64,000 bases of DNA, taken from NCBI GenBank assembly GCA_023388715.1, contig JAEWFT010000045.1:1-64000 (forward strand). The letters are read 5' to 3'. A program made the translations under genes and the position numbers. Position 1 is the stretch's first letter. Every line of letters starts with the position of its first letter. The stretch is from Pseudomonadota bacterium (GTDB taxonomy: Bacteria; Pseudomonadota; Gammaproteobacteria; Xanthomonadales; Xanthomonadaceae). Below, in pieces: positions 30,645-39,544 of this stretch. Below the pieces are notes generated by a model. That model was not told the DNA's origin and searched no databases. It saw nothing but the letters and a program-made list of their open reading frames with translations.

Positions 30645-31802
30645 TCAGCGCCCGGCCAGTGCATCGACGATGTTCAGCCGCATCCCGCGCAGCGCCGGCA
30701 ACAGGCCGACCACCACCCCGATCAGCGCGGCCATGCCCAGCCCCATCGCCCAGGTCTGCGGCTGCAGGCCGGGCAGCTGGAGCATCCCGCCGCTGCCGGC
30801 GCTGACCACCGGCACCAGCGCCGCCGCGAGCGCAAGGCCGAGCGCGCCGCCCAGCACCACCAGCAGCACCGACTCGGCCAGCACCAGCCACAGCACGCTG
30901 GCGTTGGAGAAGCCGATCGTCTTCAGCACCGCCAGCTCCGGGATGCGCTCGCGCACCGCCTGGGCCATGGTGTTGCCGGTCAGCAGCAGCAGGGTGAAGA
31001 ACACCGCGCCCATGATCGCCGTCACGATCAGGCCGATGTCGGCGAACTGCTTGGCGAAGCTCTGGTTGAACGCCGCCTCGGACTGGGTCTTGGTCTCGTG
31101 GTCGGAGTTCTCGCTGAGCCTGTCGATCGCCAGCGCGACACGGTTGGCCACGTTGCCGTCGCGCGGCTCGACGATGAACCAGCCCAGCCGCCCCTTGACG
31201 TAGTCGTTGGCCTCGTCGAAGTACTTCCAGTGGAAGAACAGCACGTTCTCCTGGCCCTTGAGCTTGGGGTCGTCCACCTTGTAGATGCCGCGCAGGGTGA
31301 AGCTCCAGTCGTTGCTGCCATTGGTCGGGAAGATCGTGGCCTGCAGCGGGATGGTGTCGCCGACCTTCCAGCCGTGGCGCTTGGCCAGCGACTCGCCGAC
31401 GATGGCGCCGCGGCGATCCGCGAGCCAGGCCTGCTTCTGCGGGGCCGGCAGCTTGAACTCGGGGTAGAGGTCGAGGTAATCCTCGCTGACGCTGAAGTTG
31501 GGGAAGAAGTTCTTGGGGTCGCGGTAGATGCCGCCGAACCACGCGGCGTACGCCACCCGCTCAACCCCCGGCACCGCGCGCACCCGGGCGTCCAGGCTGT
31601 AGGGCAGCATCTGTGTGATCGACAGCCGCGACATCGTGACCATGCGGTTGGCGCCGGCGACCTCGCCGCCGGAGTTGAAGGCCACGCGCACCGAGTCGAG
31701 CATCCCGAACAGCAGGAACGCGGCGACCACCGACAGCAGCGTGAGCAGGGTGCGGGTCTTGCTGCGGAACAGCGCGGCCCAGATCAGGTGCAGGTATTTC
31801 AT
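30645..31802 (-). CDS. ABC transporter permease, MacB/FtsX type (first of two)
   Basis: 385 aa with one N-terminal helix, periplasmic MacB-like domain and C-terminal FtsX domain (PALRGMRLNIVDALAGR). Pairs with the 29318-30634 permease, forming a heterodimeric transmembrane unit with the ATPase and the HlyD-like adaptor. No outer-membrane channel gene lies in the operon. Confidence 0.93.
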   Translation of the reverse strand: MKYLHLIWAALFRSKTRTLLTLLSVVAAFLLFGMLDSVRVAFNSGGEVAGANRMVTMSRLSITQMLPYSLDARVRAVPGVERVAYAAWFGGIYRDPKNFFPNFSVSEDYLDLYPEFKLPAPQKQAWLADRRGAIVGESLAKRHGWKVGDTIPLQATIFPTNGSNDWSFTLRGIYKVDDPKLKGQENVLFFHWKYFDEANDYVKGRLGWFIVEPRDGNVANRVALAIDRLSENSDHETKTQSEAAFNQSFAKQFADIGLIVTAIMGAVFFTLLLLTGNTMAQAVRERIPELAVLKTIGFSNASVLWLVLAESVLLVVLGGALGLALAAALVPVVSAGSGGMLQLPGLQPQTWAMGLGMAALIGVVVGLLPALRGMRLNIVDALAGR

Positions 31803-31814
31803 CTGCGTGCTCCG

Positions 31815-32507
<693 letters not shown>

Positions 32508-32536
32508 GCGGATGTCCTTCGGGCGCGTACGCGCGC

Positions 32537-33781
32537 TCAGTCGTTGCTGTCGTCGGTCGCCACGCGCACGCGCGCGCCATCGGCGAGGGATTCGGGCGGA
32601 TCGAGCACCAGCGCGTCGCCACCGGCCAGGCCAGTGAGCACTTCGCGGTCCTCGCCGAGGGTGCGGCCGAGGGTGACGGTGCGCTGGCGCACGGTGTCGC
32701 CTTCAACCACGAACGCGACCTCGGCATCGCCGCGACGGGTGAGCGCGGCCGACGGCGCCAGCACGCCCGGCTTGGCTTGCGCCTGCGCGGGTTGCGGCGC
32801 CTCGAGGAAGCCCACGCGCACGCCCATTTCCGGCACGATCCGCGGATCGCCCCGGGCGTCCAGCCCAACCCGCACCTTGACCGTCGCCTTGCCGCGGTCG
32901 GCGGCGGGGATGATCGCGATCACCTTGCCCGGGATCTTCCAGTCCTGGTACGCATTGAGGATGGTCTCCGTCGCCATCCCCGGCTTGACCCGGCCGATGA
33001 AGGACTCGCCGACCTCGACCTCCACTTCCAGCGACTCCATGTCGACGATGGTGCCGATGCCGGTGCGGGTGAAGCCGCCGCCGGCGGCCATCGGCGAGAC
33101 GATCTCGCCCGGTTGCGCGGCCTTGGCGATCACCACCCCGTCGAACGGCGCGCGCACGACGGTGTTGTCCACGCCCTGGGCGGCGATCCGCAGGCCGGCG
33201 CCTGCCACCTGCACGTTGCGCTGCGCGGTCGCCAGCTGCGCGCGCAGGCCGTCGCGCTGCGCGACCGCCTGCTCGAACTGGGCTCGGCTGACCAGCTTCT
33301 GCGCGGCCAGCGCGCCCAGCCGGCTGGCGTTCGCCTCGGCTTCCTTCAGCTGCGCCTGCACGCCCGCCACCGCGCTGCGCGCCGCCTGCAATTGCGAGGC
33401 CGATAGCTGGCGCTGCTGGTCGGCATCGACCGGATCCAGGGTCGCGATGACCTCGCCCTCGCGCACGCGCTGGCCTTCCTCGATCAGCACCTCGCGCACC
33501 TTGCCCGGCACCTTGGCACTCACCGTGGCCATCCGCCGCGCGACCACGTAGCCGCTGGCGTCAAGCACGCTGGCGCTGCCCGCGCCGGGGCCTCCGATCG
33601 CGGTTGCCTGCGCGGTGCGCACGTCGATCGGGCCGTCGCGGCCCAGCAGCCACCAGCCCGCGGCCGCCAGCACCAGCGCGCCGGCCACGCCAAGGCCGAT
33701 CCACAACCCGCGCTTCGAAGGCGGTGGCGGCGCGCTGCGGTCGATCTTCAATGAATTGAGCAGGTCGGCGGAGGTATTCAT
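32537..33781 (-). CDS. HlyD/RND-type membrane-fusion adaptor of the ABC exporter
   Basis: 414 aa. N-terminal membrane anchor (about 25-45), lipoyl/barrel-sandwich hybrid domain split by a coiled-coil hairpin (about 110-210), beta-barrel and membrane-proximal domains. First gene of a four-gene operon with ATPase and two permeases. Start at 33781 has no clear Shine-Dalgarno sequence. A TTGACA (plus-strand TGTCAA 33871-33876) sits upstream, but no good -10 accompanies it. Exported compound unknown. Confidence 0.93.
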   Translation of the reverse strand: MNTSADLLNSLKIDRSAPPPPSKRGLWIGLGVAGALVLAAAGWWLLGRDGPIDVRTAQATAIGGPGAGSASVLDASGYVVARRMATVSAKVPGKVREVLIEEGQRVREGEVIATLDPVDADQQRQLSASQLQAARSAVAGVQAQLKEAEANASRLGALAAQKLVSRAQFEQAVAQRDGLRAQLATAQRNVQVAGAGLRIAAQGVDNTVVRAPFDGVVIAKAAQPGEIVSPMAAGGGFTRTGIGTIVDMESLEVEVEVGESFIGRVKPGMATETILNAYQDWKIPGKVIAIIPAADRGKATVKVRVGLDARGDPRIVPEMGVRVGFLEAPQPAQAQAKPGVLAPSAALTRRGDAEVAFVVEGDTVRQRTVTLGRTLGEDREVLTGLAGGDALVLDPPESLADGARVRVATDDSND

Positions 33782-33883
33782 GGGCGGCGTTGGCGGGATG
33801 CGCGAAGTGTGGGAGTCGGCCCGGGCGCTGCCCAGTTGCCGGAAGTCACCTTCTCCTGCACCTTCGGTATTGTCAAGGTTCCT

Positions 33884-34180
33884 TTACATGCCCGCATCGA
33901 TCACCGCACGCAGCGCGTGCAGGTGGGTACCCAGCGCCTTGCGACCCGAGCGGCTCAGCGCATACCAGGTCACCGGCTTGCGCTCCACGAAATCCCGCCG
34001 CAGCACCAGGTAACCCGCCTCCTCCAGCCGCCGCAGCTGCGCGCCGAGGTTGCCGTCGGTGAGCGCGAGCTCCTGCTTGAAGCGCGCGAAGCTGATCTCG
34101 CCGTGGCGCGCCAGCAGCACCGCGATCGCCAGCCGCGCGCGATGCTCGAACGCCGGATCGAGTTGCTCCAGCGCTTTCAT
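33884..34180 (-). CDS. Winged-helix transcriptional regulator (HTH_34/PadR-like)
   Basis: 98 aa. Compact winged helix with FKQELALTDGNLGAQLRRLEEAGY, the pattern of the DUF-type MarR/ArsR-like HTH_34 regulators, followed by a wing containing RKPVTWYALS. In such families it typically lies beside ABC exporters or small membrane proteins that it represses. It overlaps the membrane-protein gene upstream by four bases and ends 103 bases before the ABC adaptor start. It is likely to control that operon and its own promoter (see 34793-34820). Confidence 0.9.
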   Translation of the reverse strand: MKALEQLDPAFEHRARLAIAVLLARHGEISFARFKQELALTDGNLGAQLRRLEEAGYLVLRRDFVERKPVTWYALSRSGRKALGTHLHALRAVIDAGM

Positions 34181-34761
34181 TGCGCGGCGCCGGCGACGTC
34201 CTCGGCGGCGCGCGCGCGGGCTGCGAACACGGCCGCCAGCAGCAGGCAGGCGGCCATCAACGCGCCGGTCATCGTCCACGCATACGGCAGGCGCCACACC
34301 ACCAGCGCCACGTAGCCGGCGAAGGCCAGCAGCCCGCACCACAGCAGCGGACGCTCCAGGTGCACGCCGGCCAGCCCGTAGACGAGGCCGGTGGTGAGCA
34401 GGAAGCCGGCGGCCGCGTCATTGCTGAAGCCGTGCGCGAGCATCGGCAGCGCGGTCAGGAAGTAGCCAATGCCGCCGACCACCCAGTGCAGGCCGTAACG
34501 CTTGCCCTGCGCGACGTCGCGCACGCCGCGCTTGCGGTCGTCGCGCTCGCCCATCCACCAGCTGAAACCCCCGCCGCCGATGCCCACCACCAGCCAGTAC
34601 AGGCCGGCGATGCGCGGGGCGAAGTCGGCCGCCGCGAAACCCAGGAACACGGCCACCGCCCAGAACACGAAGAGCGCCGGGATGCCCACGGGCTGCTCGC
34701 GCCGGCGCACCGCCGAGCGGATGTAGTCGAGGTCCTGCTGTAACTGTTCGGTCCTGGTCAT
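34177..34761 (-). CDS. Six-helix membrane protein, unknown function
   Basis: 194 aa. Soluble N-terminus with DLDYIRSAVRRRE, then about six transmembrane helices. Homologues of this shape are usually encoded directly upstream of a winged-helix regulator of the HTH_34 type, as here, suggesting an accessory sensor or stabiliser. No enzymatic motif. Start preceded by GAGAG. Confidence 0.85.
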   Translation of the reverse strand: MTRTEQLQQDLDYIRSAVRRREQPVGIPALFVFWAVAVFLGFAAADFAPRIAGLYWLVVGIGGGGFSWWMGERDDRKRGVRDVAQGKRYGLHWVVGGIGYFLTALPMLAHGFSNDAAAGFLLTTGLVYGLAGVHLERPLLWCGLLAFAGYVALVVWRLPYAWTMTGALMAACLLLAAVFAARARAAEDVAGAAQ

Positions 34762-34792
34762 GGCACTCTCGCTGCGGCGGCTGATGTTTCGC

Positions 34793-34820
34793 AGAGTACT
34801 CTACAAAATAGAGTTTGCAA
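34793..34820 (-). promoter_or_regulatory. Promoter with embedded AGAGT/ACTCT operator
   Basis: On the minus strand TTGCAA (34820-34815), 16 bases, TACTCT (34798-34793). The spacer holds an inverted repeat ACTCTA-CAAAA-TAGAGT (34798-34814), and a second palindrome AGAGTACTCT (34793-34802) covers the -10. Three half-sites in all. It is probably where the regulator of the same operon binds. Confidence 0.6.
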
Positions 34821-34853
34821 GCGAGATGACGTGCCGTCGGACGAACGGTTGGT

Positions 34854-36227
34854 TCAGGCGGAGCGGGACTTCAGCACTTCAAACGCCGCGCGCAGGCCCT
34901 GCGCCTCGCCGCCGGCGGGCTTGCCGGGGCGGTCGGCGTCGTTCCAGGCGTAGACATCGACATGCGCCCAGCGCTGCCCGGCGGCGACGTAGCGCTCGAG
35001 GAACAGGGCCGCGGTGACGCTGCCGGCCATCGGCGTGCTGCTGCCATTGGCGATGTCGGCGATGCCGCTGGTGAGGTAGCGCAGGTAAGGGCGCCACAGC
35101 GGCATCCGCCACAGCGGGTCGCGGGTGGCATTGCCGGCGTCCAGCCAGTCGTTGGCCAGCGCGTCGTCGTTGGCGTACAGCGCCGGCAGGTCGGGGCCCA
35201 GCGCGATCCGGGCGGCGCCGGTGAGGGTGGCGAAGTCCAGCAGCAGGTCCGGCTTGAGTTCGCAGGCGCGCGCCAGGGTGTCCGCCAGCACCACGCGGCC
35301 TTCGGCATCGGTATTGTCAATTTCGACGCTGGCGCCGACCCGCGTGGCCACCACCTCGCCGGGGCGAAAGGCGTTGGGGCCAATCGCGTTTTCCACCGCC
35401 GGCACCAGCACGGTCAGCCGCAGCTTGAGCTTGCGCGCCATCACCAGCGCCGCCAGCGCCAACGCATGCGCGGCGCCGCCCATGTCCTTCTTCATGTTGC
35501 GCATGCCGGCCGCGGCCTTGATGTCCAGGCCGCCGGTGTCGAAGCACACGCCCTTGCCGCAGATCGCCACGTGCGGATGCGCCGGGTCCCCCCAGGTCAT
35601 CTCGATCAGACGCGGCCCGCGGTGCGAGGCGCGGCCGACGGCGTGGATCGCCGGGTAGTTCTGCGCCAGCAGTTCCTCGCCGGCGACCACCGCAACGGTT
35701 GCACCGTGCGCCTGCGCGATCGCGCGCGCCTCGGCTTCCAGCTGCTCCGGGCCCATGTCCTCGGTGGGGGTGTTGACCAGGTCGCGCACGCGCGCGCAGG
35801 CCGCGAGCAGGTCGAAGGTTTCCTCGTCGAACGCGCCGACCAGCCGCGACGCTTGACGCTCCTGCTTGCGGTAGCGGTCGAAGCGGTACAGGCCCAGTCC
35901 CCAGCCCAGCTGCAGCGCGCGCGCGGCGTCCGCATCGGGGGCGTCCGCGGCCTGCCAGTCCGCGGCGGGGAGCGCCTTGGGCGCATGCGCATAGGAGAAC
36001 GGATCGTGGATGTCGGCGATCCCGATGACGGCGCCGGCAAGCGCGCCGCTGGCGTCGCTCCATGCCAGCGCGCTGCCGCCGCTGCCATCGAAGCGGTGGG
36101 CCGCGATCCACGCCTGCACCGCCTGCGGCTGGGTGGCCAGCCACTCGGCCAGGCGCTGCTTGTCGACCACGTGCAGCGGAAGCGGCGTGGCATCGGCGGG
36201 CGCGGCGAATCCGTTCGGCAGGCTCAT
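34854..36227 (-). CDS. M17-family leucyl aminopeptidase
   Basis: Two-metal cytosolic aminopeptidase, 457 aa. The metal-binding/catalytic motif NTDAEGRVVLAD is present, with KGVCFDTGGLDIK upstream and the family loop GNATRDPLWRMPLW. A shorter, divergent N-terminal domain than in PepA, typical of the LAP-like proteins of the proteobacterial PepB/YP type. Overlaps the HAD gene upstream by four bases. Confidence 0.93.
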   Translation of the reverse strand: MSLPNGFAAPADATPLPLHVVDKQRLAEWLATQPQAVQAWIAAHRFDGSGGSALAWSDASGALAGAVIGIADIHDPFSYAHAPKALPAADWQAADAPDADAARALQLGWGLGLYRFDRYRKQERQASRLVGAFDEETFDLLAACARVRDLVNTPTEDMGPEQLEAEARAIAQAHGATVAVVAGEELLAQNYPAIHAVGRASHRGPRLIEMTWGDPAHPHVAICGKGVCFDTGGLDIKAAAGMRNMKKDMGGAAHALALAALVMARKLKLRLTVLVPAVENAIGPNAFRPGEVVATRVGASVEIDNTDAEGRVVLADTLARACELKPDLLLDFATLTGAARIALGPDLPALYANDDALANDWLDAGNATRDPLWRMPLWRPYLRYLTSGIADIANGSSTPMAGSVTAALFLERYVAAGQRWAHVDVYAWNDADRPGKPAGGEAQGLRAAFEVLKSRSA

Positions 36228-36937
36228 GCAGGCAGGTCCTCGTGGTGGCCGGCTTCGATCAGCTCGGCCAGTTCGCTCAGGGTGGCGATGCGCAGGTCGG
36301 CCGGCGGCATGCCATCCGGCCAGTGGTGGTCGCCGCGGTCGATCCAGCAGCTGCGCAGGCCGGCATTGGCCGCGCCGAAGACGTCGGTGTGCGGATGGTC
36401 GCCCACGTGCAGCACGGACCCGGGCGGCAGCCGCAGGCGCTCGCAGGCGGCGTGGAACAGGGCCGGATCCGGCTTGGGCGCGCCGAATTCGCGCGCACCC
36501 AGCTGGAAGCGGAACAGCGGCGCGATCCCGATTTGCGCGAGGTCGGCGTTGCCATTGGTCAGCGCGGCGATCGGCAGGCGCCGGGCGATGCGCGCCAGCG
36601 CGTCGCGGGCATCGGGGTAGAAATCCACCCGGTTACGCTCGTGGAAGAAGATTGCGTAGGCCGCGCTCGCAAGCCCCGGATCGCCGCCGCTTTCGTGCAG
36701 CGCACGCTCGATGGTGAGCCGGCGCAGCAGGCCGAGGTCATGCGCGTGCTGCGGGAACTCGGCGAACACGCGTTCGCGCAACGCGCGCATCTCGCCGATC
36801 GGGAAGCGTTCGGCGGTGCGCGGGCTGTGGGCGACGAACCAGTCGTGCAGGGTGCGCTCGATCCGCTCGCCGATCGGGGCGAAGGGCCACAGGGTATCGT
36901 CGAGGTCGAAGGTGATGGCGCGGATGGCGAAGTTCAC
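36224..36937 (-). CDS. HAD-superfamily phosphatase (YigB-like)
   Basis: 237 aa, GTG start. HAD motif I DLDDTLW, motif II LTNGN, motif III K in FGAPKPDP, motif IV GDHPHTDVFGA. A helical C1 cap places it in the HAD-IA group near YigB/5-amino-6-(5-phosphoribitylamino)uracil phosphatase, but the substrate is not certain. Start at 36937 is favoured because TACAAT (minus strand, 36949-36944) ends six bases before it. Translationally coupled to the aminopeptidase. Confidence 0.88.
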   Translation of the reverse strand: MNFAIRAITFDLDDTLWPFAPIGERIERTLHDWFVAHSPRTAERFPIGEMRALRERVFAEFPQHAHDLGLLRRLTIERALHESGGDPGLASAAYAIFFHERNRVDFYPDARDALARIARRLPIAALTNGNADLAQIGIAPLFRFQLGAREFGAPKPDPALFHAACERLRLPPGSVLHVGDHPHTDVFGAANAGLRSCWIDRGDHHWPDGMPPADLRIATLSELAELIEAGHHEDLPA

Positions 36938-36943
36938 CGCGCC

Positions 36944-36949
36944 ATTGTA
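36944..36949 (-). promoter_or_regulatory. -10 element of a likely leaderless promoter for the HAD gene
   Basis: TACAAT on the minus strand ends six bases before the GTG start at 36937. No ribosome-binding site lies between, so a leaderless transcript is implied. Confidence 0.5.
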
Positions 36950-36974
36950 GCCGTCCGCATGCGCCCGCCCGGCG

Positions 36975-38108
36975 CTACTCCAGCAGTTGGGCCCAGCCTT
37001 CCATGCCGTCAAGGCGCAGCAGCACGATCTTGGCGCACACCAGCATCGGCACCGCCAGCAGCAGGCCGATGATGCCCCACATCGAGCCGAACACCATCAA
37101 CGCCAGGATCAGGATCAGCGGCGAGATCGCCATCGTCTTGCCAAGCACGATCGGGGTCAGGATCTGCCCCTCCAGGGTGTGCAGGCCCAGGTAGATCGCC
37201 GCCGGCAACAGCGCCTGCAGCGGGGCGTCGTACGTGGCGAAGCCCATCAGCAGCATCACGATCATCCCGATCAGCGGGCCGACGTAGGGCGCGAAGTTGA
37301 GCACCGCCGCCATCGTGCCCCACAGCAACGCCTCGTCCAGCGGCAGGTCGAGGAAGAACAGCAGGCAGGCCGCGAAAATCAGCCCGACAACCACGTTGAT
37401 CACGGTGATGGTCAACACGTAGCGGCTGACCTCGAGCTCGATCGCCTTCAGGATTTCCACCGTGACCTTCTTCTTCTGTCGGTCCGGCAGCAGCGCGATC
37501 GCGTTGCGCCGCAGGTCCTGGCCGTAGACCATGAAGAAAAAGGTCAGCAGTACGACCGCCAGCACCGCGGTGATCACCTTCGGGGTCGCGGTCAGCGCCT
37601 TGTAGGGATCGTTGACCTCCGTCTTGACCACCTGCACCTGCTTCCCGGAGGTCTCTCCGCCGGCGGCGCGCGCGATGTTTTCCGCCGCCTCGTTGGCCGC
37701 CTGCACGGGCTTGGTGATCTTCTGCAGCTTGGGCGTCAGGCTGCGCAGTTCGCGCGGCGCCTCGCGGATCCATTCGCCGGCCGGCTGCACCAGTTGCTGG
37801 CCCAGCAACACGGCGATCGCGATGCCACTGAACAGCACCGCCAGCGCGCTGATGAACCGCGGCACGCGCGCGCGCTGCAGGACGCGGATGATCGGATTGC
37901 CGACCAGCGCGAAGAACATCGCCAGCAGCACGGGCAGGATCACCGACTGCGTGGCCCACAGCACGACGCCCACCGCCAGCACCGCCAGCACCACCAGCGA
38001 CAGGGGCGCGCGTGGACGCGGGGCCGGGCCCTCGGGCGGCGCCGGTGGCGGCGTGCCCGGCACCACCACCGGTTGCGGCGGCGCGCCGGGCGGAAGCGTC
38101 GCGCTCAT
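36975..38108 (-). CDS. AI-2E transporter-family permease (PerM-like)
   Basis: 377 aa. Proline-rich N-terminus (about 1-35), about eight transmembrane segments and the family motif VGPLIGMIV preceded by LNFAPY. Members are variously linked to export of autoinducer-2, sodium/proton exchange and osmotic response; none can be asserted here. Overlaps the next gene upstream by four bases. Confidence 0.9.
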   Translation of the reverse strand: MSATLPPGAPPQPVVVPGTPPPAPPEGPAPRPRAPLSLVVLAVLAVGVVLWATQSVILPVLLAMFFALVGNPIIRVLQRARVPRFISALAVLFSGIAIAVLLGQQLVQPAGEWIREAPRELRSLTPKLQKITKPVQAANEAAENIARAAGGETSGKQVQVVKTEVNDPYKALTATPKVITAVLAVVLLTFFFMVYGQDLRRNAIALLPDRQKKKVTVEILKAIELEVSRYVLTITVINVVVGLIFAACLLFFLDLPLDEALLWGTMAAVLNFAPYVGPLIGMIVMLLMGFATYDAPLQALLPAAIYLGLHTLEGQILTPIVLGKTMAISPLILILALMVFGSMWGIIGLLLAVPMLVCAKIVLLRLDGMEGWAQLLE

Positions 38109-38533
38109 GCGCCCTGGTCCAGGCCGGCGGCGAATTGCGCGGGTGCGGGCGGAACAACCGGCGCCTCGGTACCTGCCACGGCCGCGGTGGCCGCGCCTTC
38201 GGCGGCATTGGCGGCGTCCTCGGCTTCCTTGGCCGCCACCTGCGCGCCGGTGCCGGCGAAGATGCCGGCCAGCGCGGTCGCAAGATTCAATACGCCGCCG
38301 CTGCCCGCCACCCGGAGTGGCTGCGCGCGGCCGGAGATGAAGCCAGCGGCGAGCCCGGCGGCCACGATCCGGCCAGGGGTCCAGCTGGCACGCCAGGTGC
38401 CCTTGAAGCTGGTCCAGCGGCCCGCGGCGACACGCTCGCTGCTCTCCAGCGCCTGCTCGGCCTGGGTGACTTTCTCGATCAGCGCCTCGAAGCCCACCTG
38501 TGTCTCCCTGCTGGCCGTGCTGCCCATCGACAT
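38105..38533 (-). CDS. Small membrane-associated protein of unknown function
   Basis: 142 aa. Amphipathic N-terminal helix (about 10-40), then a glycine-rich hydrophobic stretch and an Ala/Pro tail. Genes of this type commonly follow the YqjE-like holin-family gene and the YqjD-like gene in the Xanthomonadaceae. Four-base overlap with the AI-2E-type permease indicates one operon. Confidence 0.75.
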   Translation of the reverse strand: MSMGSTASRETQVGFEALIEKVTQAEQALESSERVAAGRWTSFKGTWRASWTPGRIVAAGLAAGFISGRAQPLRVAGSGGVLNLATALAGIFAGTGAQVAAKEAEDAANAAEGAATAAVAGTEAPVVPPAPAQFAAGLDQGA

Positions 38534-38537
38534 GTAC

Positions 38538-39104
38538 TCAAGGCGGGGTGACGTCCACGCCGAGCCCCTTCTTGACCGGTTCGCCGGTCTCGGTGGCCTC
38601 GGCCACGCGCTCGGCGGCGGACTCGGCCGACTCGCTGCTGTCCGCTTCCGGCATGAAGGTCGCCAGCTCGCCGATCCCGAGACGCGCCAGCTGGCGCCGG
38701 GTCGCCTTCATCCGCGTGTGTTCGAAATAGCGCATCGCGGTGTAGCCCGCGGCGCCGGTGGCGATGATGCTGAGCACGCCGGTTAACAGCATCGACAGCG
38801 ACCAGGCCAGACCCGCGCCACGGCTCAGCCACACCACCAGGCTTGCCATCAACAGCAGCCAGGCGGACGCACCGAACGCGATCGCGACGCCGGTGAACGC
38901 CAGCGTCCGGCCGAATGCGCTGCGCGCGAGCGAGACATCGGCCGAGACCAGGATGCGGAAGGCGCTCGCCGCATCCTTGGCCGCCTTCAGTCCGGCGCGC
39001 GCCTCCTCACCCAGCGCGTGCACCGACTCCGACAGGTCGGGCGACGCCGGACCCTGCCGCGGTGGCGGCGGGCCGGTGCGCGGGCTGTCGTCGGCCGCCG
39101 TCAT
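38538..39104 (-). CDS. Phage-holin-family membrane protein (YqjE-like)
   Basis: 188 aa. Two transmembrane segments in the middle (about 70-95 and 100-122), acidic C-terminus. Matches the Actino_holin/YqjE-like families, which are not phage holins in practice. Lies between the YqjD-like gene and the small protein, in the same direction, with 4 and 9 base gaps. Confidence 0.8.
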   Translation of the reverse strand: MTAADDSPRTGPPPPRQGPASPDLSESVHALGEEARAGLKAAKDAASAFRILVSADVSLARSAFGRTLAFTGVAIAFGASAWLLLMASLVVWLSRGAGLAWSLSMLLTGVLSIIATGAAGYTAMRYFEHTRMKATRRQLARLGIGELATFMPEADSSESAESAAERVAEATETGEPVKKGLGVDVTPP

Positions 39105-39113
39105 TCGGTCGGC

Positions 39114-39470
39114 TTACTTGTCGCTGCGGCCGAGCTTGGAAATGATCCAGCCAGCGGCAAACGCGGCGCCGAACGCGGCCAGCGGACGCTCGCGGATCAG
39201 CTCGGCAGCGCTGTCGATCAGGTCGCGGCCCTTGTCCATCAGCACGTCCATCTGCTCGCCGGCGGCGGCGCCCAGGTGCTCGGCGGCGTTGATGCTGGAG
39301 AGCGCGCCCTGCGCCAGCTCCGACTTCACCTCGGCCTTGCCCAGCCGCACCTCGTCGCCGGCCGCGTTGGCCGCGCCCTTGATTGCGCCGCCGGCAGCGA
39401 CCGCGGCCTGCTTCAGGTGGGAGCCGGCCTCGCCCAGGTTGCTCTTGACCGCTTCGGTTTCGTTGCTCAT
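39114..39470 (-). CDS. YqjD/ElaB-like membrane-anchored protein
   Basis: 118 aa. Long Ala/Glu/Lys amphipathic helical region, then one C-terminal membrane helix preceded by the family motif RERPLAAFGAAFAAGW, typical of DUF883. Homologues in Escherichia coli bind ribosomes in stationary phase; whether this one does is not known. Start at 39470 (MSNET) preferred over an upstream ATG because it begins the family domain. Confidence 0.85.
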   Translation of the reverse strand: MSNETEAVKSNLGEAGSHLKQAAVAAGGAIKGAANAAGDEVRLGKAEVKSELAQGALSSINAAEHLGAAAGEQMDVLMDKGRDLIDSAAELIRERPLAAFGAAFAAGWIISKLGRSDK

Positions 39471-39544
39471 CGACTGGATCCTCGTTGGGGGAAAACGCAC
39501 TGGCATTCAGCGTGGCAGCCCGTGCGTGATGCGTCCGTCACGGT

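Noticed and set aside
33847..33876. Full promoter for the ABC operon at the TTGACA
   Set aside because: No acceptable -10 lies 16-18 bases away, so only a note is made in the adaptor entry.
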